Assembly (NCBI RefSeq): GCF_000219625.1
Contig: NC_018218.1
Coordinates: 4,030,001-4,094,000, forward strand
DNA from: Zymoseptoria tritici IPO323
Lineage: Eukaryota; Ascomycota; Dothideomycetes; Mycosphaerellales; Mycosphaerellaceae
Length of the DNA stretch: 64,000 bases
Reading direction: 5' to 3'
The translations under genes were made by a program, and so were the position numbers. Below, one piece after another: positions 23,347 through 34,639 of this stretch. Every line of letters starts with the position of its first letter. Position 1 is the first letter of the stretch. The notes under the pieces were generated by a model. The model did not search any database, was not told the DNA's origin, and saw nothing but the letters and a program-made list of their open reading frames with translations.

Positions 23347-23662
23347 TCAAAACATTGCGCTCCTCCGTTTCGAGAACACCATGCGCTGAGCAGACCGACT
23401 CTGTGGCATGCAATGACCGTCGGGACAATCGCACTATAGCAACAAGCGTCAGCGTCGGCAGTACTGCACACAGCCTTCATGTTTGCGGGAAATGTTTTGT
23501 TCGACTTACCATACCGCCTGGGCAACGAGAGGCATTGCAGATTTCATGCTGTTCGCCGGCCATGTTGCAGCATTTGATCGAGGTCCAGCATCCCTCGTGG
23601 CCAGCGGCGGACGCTATGCCGACCCCGCTGAGAAAGGCGAGGGCGAGAGCGAGTACTTTCAT
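23347..23662 (-). CDS. Small secreted cysteine-rich protein (8 Cys), effector-like
   Basis: Two exons, 23510-23662 and 23347-23433, encode 79 residues. The first 20 residues (MKVLALALAFLSGVGIASAA) form a textbook signal peptide. The mature ~59 residues begin GHEGCWTSIKCCNMAGEQ and contain eight cysteines (C, CC, C, C, C, C, C), enough for four disulphides, ending in a basic tail (FSKRRSAMF). The intron has a perfect GTAAGT donor and a GCTATAG acceptor. Splicing there places the motif CDCPDGHC directly after CPGGM, adding three cysteines; without splicing the frame stops after VSRTKHFPQT. I recognise no named family. Small size, secretion and paired cysteines are the usual profile of fungal effectors or antimicrobial peptides; function is inferred only. 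Confidence 0.7.
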
Positions 23663-24616
23663 GGCTGTGGTGGAGATCTATACGGCCGTGAGCTCCTGTT
23701 GGACAAGGACGCAATAGGTGGCAGAGGTATACCTTGATAGATTGTTCTCGCGGCTGAAGGTTGTCCGTGGGTTTCTTCGAGGTAGGATGAATGAAGTGGA
23801 AGGAATAACCACGGCGCTGAATTGTCGCACGCATACCTATAGTCTTACCTCGCGGTCTGACCACCTTTGTCTCCCCTGACAGGTATTCCTTGCTCCATTG
23901 GCTGAACGTGAAAGTGCGATGATTGAAGTCCCTGTAACATGGTCAAAGGGTCGTTGGATCGCGCCGCTTCAGTGCCCAGGGTCGGGACTTTGAGCCTGAC
24001 AGTCTTTCTTTTGAGGGAATCATTCGAGATGAGCTGCACTTGAGCAGTCCGAAGCCAAGGCATCAGCATCCTACTCTCCTCTCCCTCGCAACGGCATGGC
24101 ATGCTCGGTCCTTGCTATGTGTGCGGGGCTCTTAGACCGTACGGCGTTCACAGAATTGGTGAGAGAGCAGACTTCAGGGAACTTGGCGATGTGCCAGCTC
24201 CCGTCGTTCGACGTGGGAAGCTGACAGTTGCTGTAAGCTTTGCTCGCAGGCGATAAGAAGCTCTGAACGAGAGTCACGATCTTCGAGCGAGGTGATAGGT
24301 GTATGAGTTGCACGGGAAGACCTCCGATTTTGCTGGCAGGTCTTGCTCAGGTCAAAGCATTGAATTTGTAGTTCGTGGGGTGCGTGCAAAGTGCCAGACA
24401 AGATGTAGAGAAGGAAATAAGACTACCTCCTTCCTTTTTGCGACCTAGCGCATTCAACGCATGAGTGAAAGTGAGGCTAATTAGTGGCCTTTGTCTCCTC
24501 TTCAACAGTAATCATCTACCGTGCCCACAACCGAACAACTACCGTTGCAGACATACATAATGTGAAGATTGCCTTCAGTCTTGTTCGCACAACGCAATCG
24601 ATCAATTGCACCAAAC
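23663..24616. other. Intergenic, no gene seen
   Basis: This 950-bp gap lies between the divergent cysteine-rich mini-gene (minus) and the FAD monooxygenase (plus). It should hold both promoters. Only short, unconvincing frames are present. Confidence 0.4.
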
Positions 24617-26618
24617 ATGGCAGCAAACGGTGAAACCCAGCTTCCGTCCGGTCCGCCACCTACAATCGAGACAACCTTCCTCATCGTAGGAGCCGGACCG
24701 GCGGGTGCCTCCCTAGGATGTTTCCTCGCTGCACGTGGATTGACGGGAATCATCATCTCAGCGGCCAAGGGCACCGCGAAAGAACCGCGAGCTCACATTA
24801 CCAACGCTGCGGCGTTGGAATGTCTCCGAGACATTGGTCTCGAAGGCCAAGCCAAAGCCAACGCAACTCCTGGAGAGAGCATGCAGCACACGCGCTGGTG
24901 CCATGACATGGCTGGGGAAGAGTATGCTCGCATTCATTCTTGGGGCAACCAACCGGAGCGGAGGGGAGAGTATCACGCTGCCAGTCCGTGTCGACACGTG
25001 GATTTGCCGCAGACGGAGCTCGAGCCCATCTTGGTGAAGCACGCTTTGGATAATGGCTTCACTGTGAGGTTCGATTCGTCGTTCGTGGAGTACCAGAGGG
25101 ATTCGCCGGGTGGACCGATCACTTCTACTATCAAGGACGACTTGACGGGACAGACTTACACTATTCGATCAAAGTACCTCATCGGCTGTGACGGTGCACG
25201 GAGCCAGATCATGCGACAGCTGGATATTCCTTTGTTGAAGAAGCCTGGTCAGGGACTCGCGATCAATGTTCTAGCCAAGGTCGATCTGTCCAAGTACATC
25301 AGGCACAGAATGGGCAACTTGCACTACATCTTTACACCCGATCTGGTACATCCACCATGGGGCTGGATGTGCGTGCTTCGAATGGTGAAAGCCTGGAACG
25401 AATGGATGTTCATTCTTCTACCAGAACCGGGCTTTGAGGACCTTCGGGTCCGGCCGAGTCATGACGAGTATATGAAGCGTTTGAGGGAGATAGTCGGAGA
25501 TGATTCGATTCCGATTGAGATCAAGGCAAGTTTCCCTTTCTTGAGCCAGAGTGCGAGTGATTCCAGATCCGTGCTGACTTGATCCAGGACGTCTCGAAAT
25601 GGTACATCAACGAGATTGTCGCAGAGCGGTACAGTGATGGTAACATCTTCTGTCTTGGTGATGCCGTTCACCGTCATCCTCCGTTCAACGGACTGGGCAG
25701 CAACACATGTAAGAATACCAAAGCGTGGGAGGCCTGCAGCAGTCCGAGAATGTCTGTCGGGCTGTACCGGATGCCGTTCTGCTCTTGTACCTTTTGCTTT
25801 CGAGCTATCGCTGACCCTTTCGCCCTTCTGTTCTAGGTGTTCAAGACGCCTATAACCTGGCTTGGAAGCTGGCGTATGTGGAAAAAGAACTAGCAGACCC
25901 CAAGTTACTAGATACATTCAGCGTTGAGCGGCAACCTATTGGAGCTGGCGTCGTACAGCGCGCCAATCAAGGTCTGCGCGACCATCACGCAGTCTGGGAG
26001 GCGTTGGGAGTCCTTCCGAAGGATGTTGAGGAGCGTAAAGTTCAGCATGCCGAGCTCTCGGCTCCAACACCTGCCGGTCGAGAACGGCGGAAGCGACTGC
26101 AGGGGGCCATCGCGCACACAGCTCACGAGTTCGGCGCGCTCGGAATCGAGATGAACCAGTGGTACGAGTCCTCAGCCATTTACACCGCGGACGAGACGCA
26201 GCCGCGAGAAGAGAAGCCCGCGGACCCCGTTATGCAGTACCAGATTACGACGTACCCAGGAGCGAGACTCCCACATGCGTGGTTGAACAAGCGTGAGCCT
26301 GAGGAGTCCATCAGTACGATTGACTTGGCTGGACGTGGAGCGTTCTGCTTGTTGACCGGTGCCGGCGGCAAGGCGTGGAAGGAGGCGGCTTTGAAAGCGG
26401 GCAAGGAGCTGAGTGTTCCATTGAATGCTTATAGTATCGGATGGGCGCAGGACTGGGAGGATGTGTATGGAGATTGGGACCGACGGAGAGTGGTTGAGGA
26501 TGATGGATGTGTCTTGGTGAGACCGGATCGTACGGTTTGCTGGAGAAGTATGTCGATGTATGAGGATTGCGCTGGTGCGGTTGTGAAAGTGTTGAAGGCT
26601 GTGTTAGGGAGGACATGA
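24617..26618 (+). CDS. FAD-dependent monooxygenase, phenol/chlorophenol hydroxylase (TfdB/PheA) type
   Basis: Three exons, 24617-25525, 25588-25708 and 25837-26618, give 603 residues. These flavoproteins hydroxylate aromatic rings using NAD(P)H and O2. Visible motifs are the Rossmann fingerprint VGAGPAG (residues 24-30), the DG motif LIGCDGARSQI near 205 and the second FAD motif GDAVHRHPPFNGLGSN starting near 327, which is joined to C-VQDAYNLAWKLA across intron 2. The C-terminal region (about 450-603) matches the thioredoxin-like domain of the phenol hydroxylase group (LDLAGRGAFCLLTGAGG-like, then VLVRPDRTVCWRS). Intron 1 begins GCAAGT, not GT (AAG/GCAAGT...ATCCAG), yet phase and protein continuity fit. 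The likely role is aromatic degradation or secondary metabolism. Start: first ATG before the fingerprint. Confidence 0.92.
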
Positions 26619-26983
26619 TATTGATTCTGATGATTGGCACGGTATGATACGAGTGAAGGGTGTAAATCCCAAGACAGCCACCATCTTGTGCTCCACGTTA
26701 TGCGAGGGCCCCGGTCAGTCTACCTGCCAGACAAGGTCTCGGCGTACGATCGACAAGGTTCCAGGAGTGCTTCACCTTTGTGTGGCACTTCGTTCACTCA
26801 AAAACAACTGATGGACACCATTAGGCTCTTCTACTTGCTACCCTCCCGTCCCACAGCGACTCGAAGCTTATCAACTTTCAGATCGAAGGCTTTCGCGACA
26901 CGATGCACAAAAACAACTAGCTTTAGCCGGCCCTTTACGTCTCCCAGGAGTGCCCACGATCTATTCAATTACACATCCGGTCG
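26619..26983. other. Short intergenic gap, no gene seen
   Basis: This 365-bp gap separates two genes on the same strand. Nothing distinctive is visible beyond presumed 3' and 5' untranslated sequence. Confidence 0.45.
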
Positions 26984-28637
26984 ATGGGTGTGGGTATGTC
27001 GATAGCCACCTACTCGTCTACTGCTGATTCAAGTAGATACAATGAGGCCCAGCGTCTGAAAGAGAGGCAGAGATGCTTCAACGTCGCCGAGCTTCACCGG
27101 CTAGCTGCCGAAGCAGTGTCCCGGAAGGTTGAAGACATTGTTTCTTTCGAGAAACTCGGCGAAGGCGCGGCCAATCGTGCCTTCGCGATTCAATTTCGCG
27201 ATGGGTTCAAGCTCGTGGCTCGCATCCCATATCTGGTCACTGAACCGCGGCAGCAAATTGTCGCTTCGGAGGCCGCCACGATGACCTTTCTTCGATCAAA
27301 GGGACTACCGGTCCCTGCAATATACGGCTACTCGGCAACAGCAGACAACCCAACTGAGACGGAGTATCTATTCCTGGAGTTCTGTCCCGGGAGAAATCTT
27401 GCAAGTCTTTGGGTCGACATGGATGAACATCATCGCTCTCGATTCATCAGAAGTCTTGTTGACCTGGAACGTCGTCTATTCGAAATTCGTCTCCCAGCTA
27501 GTGGAAGTCTCTACTTCCTTCGGGATCTATCTGCCGCGTGTGGAAAGGTTGCAGTGGATTCTGGCGATGCTAGTAGCTCGGCCTCCTACTACGTTGGACC
27601 AAGCACAAGCTTGCCGCTCTGGTATGGCAGAAGGAGTGAACTCGACGTTGATCGCGGCCCTTGTGAGTCGAAGACCCAAAGGACCCGATGGACTGCACTA
27701 ATGCAGAATAGACACAGAGACAAAGACTGTTTTGAACGCCGGCGCGAAGAAAGAAATTGAGTACTTGGCTCGGCACGGCCGTCCACTGCTCCCGTTCAAC
27801 CGCATGCTAAGAGAGACTTTCAATCTGGAAAAGCAAGAACCTGCAATTCATCTCGACAGCCTTCAAAAGTATCTGAGGATCTCCGAAGCACTCATTCCCA
27901 GCGGAGAAGCCCTTGTCCGACCAGTCATCAGGCATCCTGACCTGCGACCCAGCAACATCTTCGTTTCAGACGACTACGAGATTACATCCTTGATCGACTG
28001 GCAAAACGCTACAATCCTCCCTCTATTTCTGCAATCCGGACCTCTCGATGACTTCGACAGCTCAGGTTCAGCCTCACGCCTGGAGACGTCCCAACGCCCT
28101 CCAGGTCTTGCTGCTTCGAATGAAGACAGTCGACTGGAACAGCTCGAGCTTTTCAGCAAGCAACAGCTTCATCACCTCTACATGACAGAAACATCGAAGA
28201 ACAATCCCACGCACTACGAAGCGTTGTCAATTCCTTTTGCCGTAGGAAGACGGAAGACCTACGACCTGTCCAGTGCCCCGTGGCAAGGCGACAACGTTCC
28301 GCTGCGGTCAAGCCTCATTTTTCTGAAGCAGCAATGGTCTCAGCTGGTGACCGCGGCTAATACGCCATGTCCAATCACCTTTGCTGAGGAGGAAGAGCGG
28401 GAATATTTTCGCCTCGATGATCTCGAGCAAGAGGCCACGGAACAGTTGAAAGGCTCTATGGAGATGCTCGGTCTGGGTCCAGAAGGGTGGGTATCAAATG
28501 ACAAGTACGAGGCTGCCACAGAAGCCATTGCCCGGATGAAGGAAATGTGTCTTGAACAGGCGGACACCGAGCTTGAAAGGGTCGCAATAAGAGACCATTG
28601 GGTCTATGACGATCTAGAAGAAGAGGAGTATCTGTAG
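26984..28637 (+). CDS. AIM9-like phosphotransferase (aminoglycoside phosphotransferase / choline-kinase fold)
   Basis: Two exons, 26984-27662 and 27712-28637, encode 534 residues. The protein has the APH kinase fold: an N-lobe FEKLGEGAANRAFAIQF, an ATP-binding lysine region (FKLVARIPY), a hinge EYLFLEFCPGRNL, the catalytic loop RHPDLRPSNIFV (H-x-D-x4-N, near residue 301) and the metal site SLIDWQNA. This arrangement is typical of the large fungal AIM9 (altered inheritance of mitochondria 9) family, many of which are lineage-specific. The splice (GGCCCTT/GTGAGT...AATAG/ACACAGAG) gives the expected GP-Y-TETKTV continuity. Substrate unknown. A TAG acceptor was preferred over the upstream CAG because only it keeps phase. 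Confidence 0.85.
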
Positions 28638-30069
28638 TCGAAGCTTTGGGTCGTGAGGTTAACCTGACTTCGTTTCCTGGACATCGCTGCGACTTGCGTC
28701 GAATTCCGATGCTCCAGGTTGTGCGTCACGCCGGCACGACCATTGCGGTACGGAACACACGTATTCCCTCGTGGGTAATGTAAACGAGCTAGTAGAATAT
28801 CATCGTAACATGCAACTCCGGTCGTGTAGAAGATAGACCTGAAAGCAGAATGGAACTCGTTGATGGGCCATGCGATGCCACGACCACGCTTTCGTCCCCT
28901 TTGGTCTCACTTTCGTCCTCCTCGTCCTCCTCACCTTCTTCGGCCTCCTCATATGTCTCGTCTTCTTCGCTGTTCTCGTCCTCCTCATGCTGCCCACTCA
29001 TGATCTCAATCGACTCGTTGACCCGTCGAGTAAGACTTCAATGAAAGTCGCAAGCCTCTCGTGATGATCGAGGTCATGGCTGTAGTCGTAGCCGGCAGGA
29101 CATGTTGCATCCAGTCGGTCCCGCAAAGCGTAAGAAACGCGGTCCTATCCTGCAAAGAAGTTGATCAGCGCGCGAAACAGGTTGGGGTGTTCGGATGGGT
29201 GAAGAAGGACTTCGCACTCGTGGCGTACTGCGAGCCTTTCAACGTCGCTGACCACGTTCTGGTGAGCAGCCACAAGGTCACCGTGCACCTCGATCATAAT
29301 CATGAGGCCGGCCACGCCTACTTCAAGGCGCGGTCGCAAAGGTCTGAGACCACGTCCTGCTCTCCGTTGCTGGACATGGCTGCTGAGACGCGGCGCGTTG
29401 CGTTGCAGCTTGACGTCGTGTGGTGTTGTGAGGTATTGATGAAGCTGGATACTAAGCGCAGAGATTGTAAGCTTGTGACGTATGGTGTCGTGGGTGTCTT
29501 GCGTGATTTGCTTTGCTTATCTTCTGTTCTGCTGTCCAGAATGCACATCCCCAAAGCCACCTAGCTTGACGTTGCGCGGTGAAGACAAGGGTGACAATGG
29601 AAGAACTTCTTCTCCAGCTCCAAGCCCCAAAGAGCTCAGCAACTGATGAAAATTGATTGTGGGTATCAAAAATTCCCCCAAATACGCGGTCGAAACCGAA
29701 TAACAAGAGACCGTCTCCGCGATGTGCAATGCAGGACTTTCTCTTGGAGACCCCGAATTCATGAGCTCAGGGTATCTTGAGAAGGTCTGTGATGATGTTA
29801 GCTGGGTTGAAATGTGAGGGGGGAGATGGGGATCACTTGCAAGTATGTCAGGAAAGGGAAGCAGGTTTAGCAAGGAGCAGCTGTCGAAGATGGACGCGAC
29901 GCGGAGGGACGGGTATCAGTAAGCAAACAAGTAATGGGACCGATTTTAGCCACCTGACGGCTAAAGTTCGGAGTTAAATCGACGCTTGCTCAGAGGGCGC
30001 GTCAGACGACGGACATAATGTTGAACACTGCGACCTTGCTCGTCCACAACGAAGACGAAAGAAGTAACA
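28638..30069. other. 1.4-kb region without a confident gene
   Basis: The stretch carries a strongly acidic minus-strand frame (28789-29001, Glu/Asp-rich, starting MSGQHEEDENSEED) and minus-strand frames to about 29560 with possible splice signals (a GTACGC donor and a TTCTTTGCAG acceptor near 29150-29240). A 167-codon plus-strand frame (about 29064-29564) covers the same DNA. I could not join any of these into a protein resembling a known family. It may hold a lineage-specific or decayed gene on the minus strand. Confidence 0.3.
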
Positions 30070-30548
30070 ATGGGGGCCACATCCAACACGATCAATCTGC
30101 TTGGAATGGTATTCCTCTCACATGCGTACGTCCTTCAAATGCAGCCGTTTACCTCCCTCTTCTAACACATCCCAGCGTCTACAGCTCATATGAGCACTCG
30201 CTGCTACCCAATGCCTCACAACCACCGCCTCCGAGCTCGATACTTCCCGCCATGCTCGATCCAAAAATCAACATCCCTCTCGACATCATACTGGAAACAG
30301 TCTTCTCGGTCCTGCTTCTTTGCGTCGGAGTTGTGCTGGGCAGTCAGGATCTGAAACCAATTCAATGGAGCGTGTGGGCTGGACGATTAGAGCGCAGCAA
30401 AGAGGCTAGGGAGATCACAGAAGTCGGCGCTGGTGGTGGGAACCCATTCACAAGCGTGGAGGAGAGGCCCGGATTCCTGGACATCAGAGAGAAGAGGAAG
30501 GAGTTTGCGGCGTGGATCAAAGAAGGCAGTGGGACCATCAAGGCATGA
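30070..30548 (+). CDS. EMC5: ER membrane protein complex subunit 5
   Basis: Two exons, 30070-30125 and 30176-30548, give 142 residues. Exon 1 supplies the first transmembrane helix (TINLLGMVFLSHA). Exon 2 opens with VYSSYEHSLLP, a strong EMC5 signature, and has the second helix LDIILETVFSVLLLCVGVVLG followed by LKPIQWSVWAG. EMC5 (also described as membrane magnesium transporter, MMGT) is a core subunit of the ER membrane protein insertase. Family proteins are about 110-145 residues with this two-helix hairpin. The unspliced frame begins with unrelated sequence, so the spliced ATG at 30070 is preferred. The C-terminal tail (ERPGFLDIREKRKEF) is cytosolic and charged. It lies upstream of MSH5 on the same strand. 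Confidence 0.93.
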
Positions 30549-30981
30549 TGAAGATATGTTGAAAAGCGCTACGTTTGGGGACCATGATTGTTGCAGTCGA
30601 GATGTCCACTGCTATGCACATATCGCCGAGCTTGTGTGACGGCGTTTGATGTGCACCAAGTCGTTCACGGAAGGCGGACGACTCCAGATGATCTCCTGAA
30701 TTTGCAAATGTGAGTACTGAACATGGGTAACTAGGTGAGTTGTATTTGTGATTTCGTGAAGCAGCAGCAGTCAACGGAGACGATTCTAGATTATCGTCGG
30801 GAGTGCTGGAGATTAACATCGGAGACGGTCGCTCCTTTCCAGAACGAGAGATAAGTTGCCTTTCGACTCCACGTGCGCAGCCAACACCGCCATCACCAGC
30901 TCATCAAGTGTTTCCTTTCCTTCTTCTACTTCACTTCGCTTCACTTCGCTTTACTGCAGAAACTCACAAGCGCCATCCGCA
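30549..30981. other. Intergenic, promoter side of MSH5
   Basis: This 433-bp gap lies between EMC5 and MSH5. A CTTC/CACTTCGCTTCACTTCGCTT pyrimidine-rich run just before 30960 is the probable MSH5 leader. The MSH5 frame stays open upstream of its ATG but contains no earlier ATG. Confidence 0.45.
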
Positions 30982-33900
30982 ATGCCGCATCCCATCCAAC
31001 CCAAGAAGCGCCGTCGCACCACCGAAGCCAGCTCGTTACGTCCTGGTCGCCATCGGGTCCCATCCACCATCAGCGTAGCTTCGAGCAGAGCTCGCTCAAC
31101 GTCGCAGCGCTCAGCTATCTCTCGATCGTCCAGTGTCACACTGGCCGGGGCGGGTGATGAAGGCCTAACCTCACAAACGGCTTCGACACAAGCCCGCTCA
31201 GTGATCACTCCCGACGAAGGAAGCACCATTGCCACTCCACAAAGATATGACGAATACGATGAAGACCAGGAATCGCAGCATGAGATCATCATGGCTGTCA
31301 GCGTCACTGACCGCGGTACAGTGGGCTGTGCCTACTATGTCGCCCAGACCGAGATACTCTACTTCATGGAGGATGCGGAGCTTGGTGGCGCGGACATTGT
31401 CGACAACTGTGAGTACGCATGGCCTCACACATATATTCCTTCGGCTGATCCTCATGCAGTGAAGCTCTTCATCGACCCGACAGTGGTACTGGTGAGCACA
31501 AAATGCCAGGACGAGGTCATGAACCGTCTCGACCCAGAAGCGAGAAATCCAACAGCATCAGTCGATGGGCGCAGCGATCAGACCAGATTACCATACTTAC
31601 TCGAGTGTCGCTCGGCCGCAGAATTTGGCTACGAGGCCGCGAGAACCAAGCTCGTCAATCTACGCATCGGTCAACAAGGCGGGCCTTCAGTCACTTATGT
31701 CGTCCCGGGCGATGTTGTCACCGATGACTCTGGAGATGGCCCCGAAGGCCTCGGCAGTCGTCAAGGTCAGCTCCTGCGTCTATCAGGCTGGATCAACATG
31801 GAGAGCAGGCTCACCGTAGGATGCGCTGGCGCTGTGCTTTCTTACATACAGCGTCGCCGAGCCACCACCTATTTGCCGGGTGACCGCAATTCGGACGCCA
31901 TGTTCCGTGTCGGTACTGTGGAGATGTTCAGCTTGCGGGATTCCATGTTCATCAATGCGGATACTTTGCTCTCCCTGCAGATCATGTCCACCGAAGCTCA
32001 TCCAAATGCTCAGCAGCAAGGCCCGGCGGGTAAGAAGAACTCATCCGGAGGCTCAAAAGAAGGTCTATCAGTCTATGGCTTGTTTCATCAATTCGCAAAG
32101 ACTCCTCAGGGTCGCCATCTCTTGCGACAGTACTTTCTCCGCCCGAGCACAAACCTCGAAGTGCTCACACAGCGTCTCGATACCCTTACTGTGCTCACCA
32201 GATCCGACAACTTGGAAGTTCTCGAGCGTTTAACAAAATCATTTGCCGGCGTCAAGAACATGCGAACTGCAACTATCAACCTCCGCAAGGGCATCAGCAG
32301 TGGAGCGAGCAAGAATCGTGCCATGTCGAACTCGGTATGGTACAGCCTGCGCCTGTTCTTGTTCTCCTCGCTACAAATTGGCACCGCTTTGCAAGAGCTT
32401 GCAGGAGGCGAGAGACTTCCGATATGCCTCAAGGTTGCCGAGAAATTCGACAGACGTCAGCTAGCGCAGGTCGGACAGCTCATCAATGATGTTGTCGACT
32501 TCGACGAGTCCAAGATCCAGAAACGGACCGTCATTCTGACAGGGATCGACGATAACCTGGACGAGGCAAAGCGTACATATGCAGGTCTTGAGGAGATGCT
32601 GTCCCAAGTTGCTGTATACATCGCACAGCAGGTTTCATCGGTTCTGGTGTCGAACGTAAATGTCGTCTTCTTCCCTCAGGTGCGTTGCGGAGCCGAGCAT
32701 CGTATTCATACCCCAACTGACGTGCTTTAGATCGGCTTCTTGATATCGACCGAGTTGGGCGGGATGGCAGTCCCGTCGACGTATACCGGTCCAGAAGAAG
32801 ATCCTTGGGAGAAGATGTTTGCTTCCGAAACGCACACCTACTTCAAGAACAGCAACATGACGGAATTGGACGAACGTTTCGGTGACATACATGGTCAGAT
32901 CCTCGACATGGAGATTGAGATTGTTCAAAACCTCAGCCAGCGTGTCCTCGAGTTTGAAGACATGCTGAATGCGACCTCCGATATATGCGGCGAGCTGGAC
33001 AGTTTCATCGCTCTGGCTCGCGGTGCAATCTTCCACAGCCTGTCACGACCTCGAATTAGTGACGACAACATCATCGACATCAAGAACGGACGTCATCCTT
33101 TGCAGGAGCTGACGGTCTCTGCATTTGTTCCAAACGATACGCACATCGTCGGTGGATCCGGCCAGCAGCTTCAGGAACAGCTGTTAAGCGACGCAGATCA
33201 GAGCGAAGACGATCCTCGACAGACGACAGGCCCAAGTGTTCTGCTCATGACCGGCCCAAACTTCTCTGGGAAGAGCGTCTATCTCAAGCAAGTCGCAGTC
33301 ATCGTTTACATGGCCCACATTGGCTGTTTCGTGCCGGCAGACGCAGCGCGGATTGGCCTGACTGACAAGATCTTGACTCGTATCGCGACGAGAGAAAGTG
33401 TCTCTCGGATACAGAGCTCATTCATGATCGACCTCCAGCAGATCTCCATCGCATTGAATCTCGCCACGCGCCGCTCGCTGCTGGTTCTGGACGAAGCAGG
33501 CAAGGGAACTGACTCAAACGACGGGTAAGCATTCTCGGATTGCTATGATGAGAAAGAGGAGAAGACTAACGACCCACAGCGCCGGACTTGTGGCTGGCAT
33601 ATTCGAGCATCTGCTCAACCGCGGTTCTCAGTGCCCAAAAGTCCTCGGAGCCACACACTTCCACGAAATCTTCGAGTCTGGGTTCCTGAGTCCATGTCCG
33701 GGCCTAGGATTCGCCCACATGGAGGTGCATCTCGACGAAGACTCGTCCGATATCGATGGTCAAATCACGTACCTGTACAACTACCGGCAAGGCCGTAGCT
33801 CCTCCAGTTTTGGTACACGCTGTGCGGCGATGAATGGCGTCGACCATCAGATCGTGCAGAGAGCCGAAGAGCTCATTCTGATCGCCGCTCGGGGCGAGGA

Positions 33901-34120
33901 TCTCGTCGATGCTTGTGCAGCACTGCCGAATAGTGAATTGATGGAGTTGACCGAGGCGGTAAGACCATCCACCATCCGTTGCATGTTCGGCGTGTGCTGA
34001 TAACTATAGGAAAACTTGGCTCGCGCATTCCTCGAAATTGACGAGTTTGAAGATCCACGTCGCCTTCTCGAAGACCTGATGTCTGCCATGGGTTCGTCAG
34101 AACAGAAGACATCTGTCTGA
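30982..34120 (+). CDS. MSH5: MutS-homologue MSH5 (meiotic crossover factor)
   Basis: Four exons, 30982-32679, 32731-33524, 33580-33958 and 34010-34120, encode 993 residues. MSH5 pairs with MSH4 to stabilise Holliday-junction intermediates and promote meiotic crossovers; it does not repair mismatches. The core and lever domains include [25 protein letters not shown]. The ATPase domain has Walker [16 protein letters not shown] near residue 740, the ABC-like [18 protein letters not shown], Walker [13 protein letters not shown] and the His-switch ATHFHEIF. The [21 protein letters not shown] junction across intron 2 confirms splicing. The N-terminal ~100 residues are basic and Ser-rich. MSH5 implies a sexual cycle now or recently. 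A transposon sits 201 bp past the stop codon. ATG at 30982 is the only one in frame. Confidence 0.95.
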
Positions 34121-34321
34121 TGGGAACCCACATATTCGGCGCAAATGGCGAGGCTCCTCGAAGGGACTTGCCAGAGGAGTGGACAGACGAACAAGCTAGA
34201 GAGTGAATGAATTTTAATGCCTTCCGACCGAAGTGTCTTACTTTCCCCTCGATGCACGTGAGATCATGAGATGACCAAAGCAGCATCCGTGCCTCTGTTC
34301 GGCTCCACAAGCCGATGCCCT

Positions 34322-34327
34322 CATAAG
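34322..34327. repeat. Left target-site duplication CATAAG
   Basis: CATAAG abuts the left terminal inverted repeat and is repeated exactly at 39777-39782 next to the right one. It is the 6-bp duplication made on insertion. Confidence 0.85.
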
Positions 34328-34372
34328 ATCGTGTCCTATATGTGGCAGTAGGTCACTACACCTCATTTCTCA
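34328..34372 (+). repeat. Left terminal inverted repeat (45 bp)
   Basis: Begins ATCGTGTCCTATATGTGG and ends CATTTCTCA. It is the exact reverse complement of 39732-39776. The two diverge immediately inside. Confidence 0.95.
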
Positions 34373-34639
34373 TTTCTTTAATAACACCACCACCACCATT
34401 GTCGCCAATTGCTTGTATTGTTACCTATATAGTAGTAGAGTCACTCTATCGACAATATCGATAATTATATGTAAGTGCGCGCGCTAATACGCCGTTTAGT
34501 TAGTTAGATAAGTGTCATTTTCTTCGACTCTTAAACCTCTTATTAATACTACTACTTCTACCACTCTACCGCGCGCGCTCGTAGCTCGCTCGTCACGCAA
34601 TACACATAGCTCGTAATATCGTACCTTCGCGCGTACGTA

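Noticed and set aside
29064..29564. 167-codon plus-strand frame
   Set aside because: No recognisable family and no leader or splice evidence; noted only as part of the unexplained 28.6-30.1 kb interval.
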